Assembly (NCBI GenBank): GCA_004555915.1
Contig: SFJM01000040.1
Location: 1 to 14,617 of the forward strand
Source of the DNA: Clostridiales bacterium
GTDB lineage: Bacteria; Bacillota; Clostridia; Oscillospirales; Butyricicoccaceae
Direction of reading: 5' to 3'
DNA length: 14,617 bases
The notes under the pieces: generated by a model
The model's database searches: none
Told to the model about the DNA's origin: nothing
The model's input: the letters and a program-made list of their open reading frames with translations, nothing else
Position numbers and translations under genes: made by a program
Part shown: positions 14,522 through 14,617 of the stretch, one piece after another
How positions within the stretch are numbered: the first letter of the stretch is position 1
Layout of the letters: each line of letters opens with the position of its first letter

Positions 14522-14617
14522 TTACATAATAAATTTATAAATATGTCTTATCTTTAGGTATTCCGTTGGATACTCCGCCATTTTCAGCACGCCCTTCTTG
14601 GCGGCGGCGCTGGTCAC
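14522..14617 (-). CDS. Possible 3' end of a leftward gene (truncated by window edge)
   Basis: From the right edge the leftward strand reads an open frame, VTSAAAKKGVLKMAEYPTEY followed by LKIRHIYKFIM, ending at TAA (14522-14524). The first half uses G/C-ending codons as coding sequence in this window does; the second half turns AT-rich, which may mean run-off past a lost stop or frameshift. No family is recognised. No terminator separates it from the kinase promoter. A chance open frame cannot be excluded. Confidence 0.3.
   Translation of the reverse strand: MTSAAAKKGVLKMAEYPTEYLKIRHIYKFIM

Overview
The window looks like a chromosomal carbohydrate-use locus of a Gram-positive anaerobe of the class Clostridia. 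The base composition is moderate, Shine-Dalgarno sites are strong GGAG/AGGAGG types, both solute-binding proteins are lipoproteins with LAGC lipoboxes, and regulation is by a YesM/YesN two-component pair and a LacI-family protein. The genus cannot be fixed from the sequence. The theme is myo-inositol or a related cyclitol or sugar.

Layout, left to right. 1-830: a promoter-equipped moaC that has lost about 55 internal codons, with a terminator at each side. 831-1703: iolI (2-keto-myo-inositol isomerase), leftward. 1704-2158: a long divergent control region with repeated CGTGCAT and 32-nt-phased GGTGGA motifs. 2159-3187: a rightward LacI-family regulator. 3343-5001: a leftward SGLT-type sodium:solute symporter. 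About 5090-6650: an IS110-family element whose 250-nt upstream non-coding region is full of hairpins and is a candidate bridge RNA. 6748-8545: leftward iolG (inositol 2-dehydrogenase) followed 1 nt later by a hydroxypyruvate-isomerase-like TIM-barrel gene. 9006-10037: a leftward RbsB-like binding lipoprotein with its own terminator. 10326-14441: a leftward three-gene signalling operon of YesM-type kinase, sugar-binding lipoprotein and YesN-type response regulator, with all three genes overlapping. 14522-14617: what may be the 3' end of another leftward gene.

How it may work together (inference): the lipoprotein in the signalling operon senses a sugar outside the cell and passes the signal to the kinase, which phosphorylates the YesN-type regulator. 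The promoters of iolG and of the RbsB-like lipoprotein gene share about 200 bp of homology. Each has a poor -35 element and three copies of an AATCYAAA-N6/7-ACA box at nearly the same helically phased spacing, which makes them good candidates for the regulator's targets. The symporter (or the binding protein with a transporter encoded elsewhere) would import the cyclitol, IolG would oxidise it, and IolI and the Hyi-like protein would isomerise the keto products. The later inositol enzymes (IolE, IolD, IolB, IolC, IolJ) are not in the window. The IS110 element now lies between the symporter gene and the iolG operon.

The points most worth a second look are the candidate bridge RNA, the shared three-box promoters, the large imperfect palindrome beside the IS, the internally deleted moaC and the phased repeats between iolI and the regulator.
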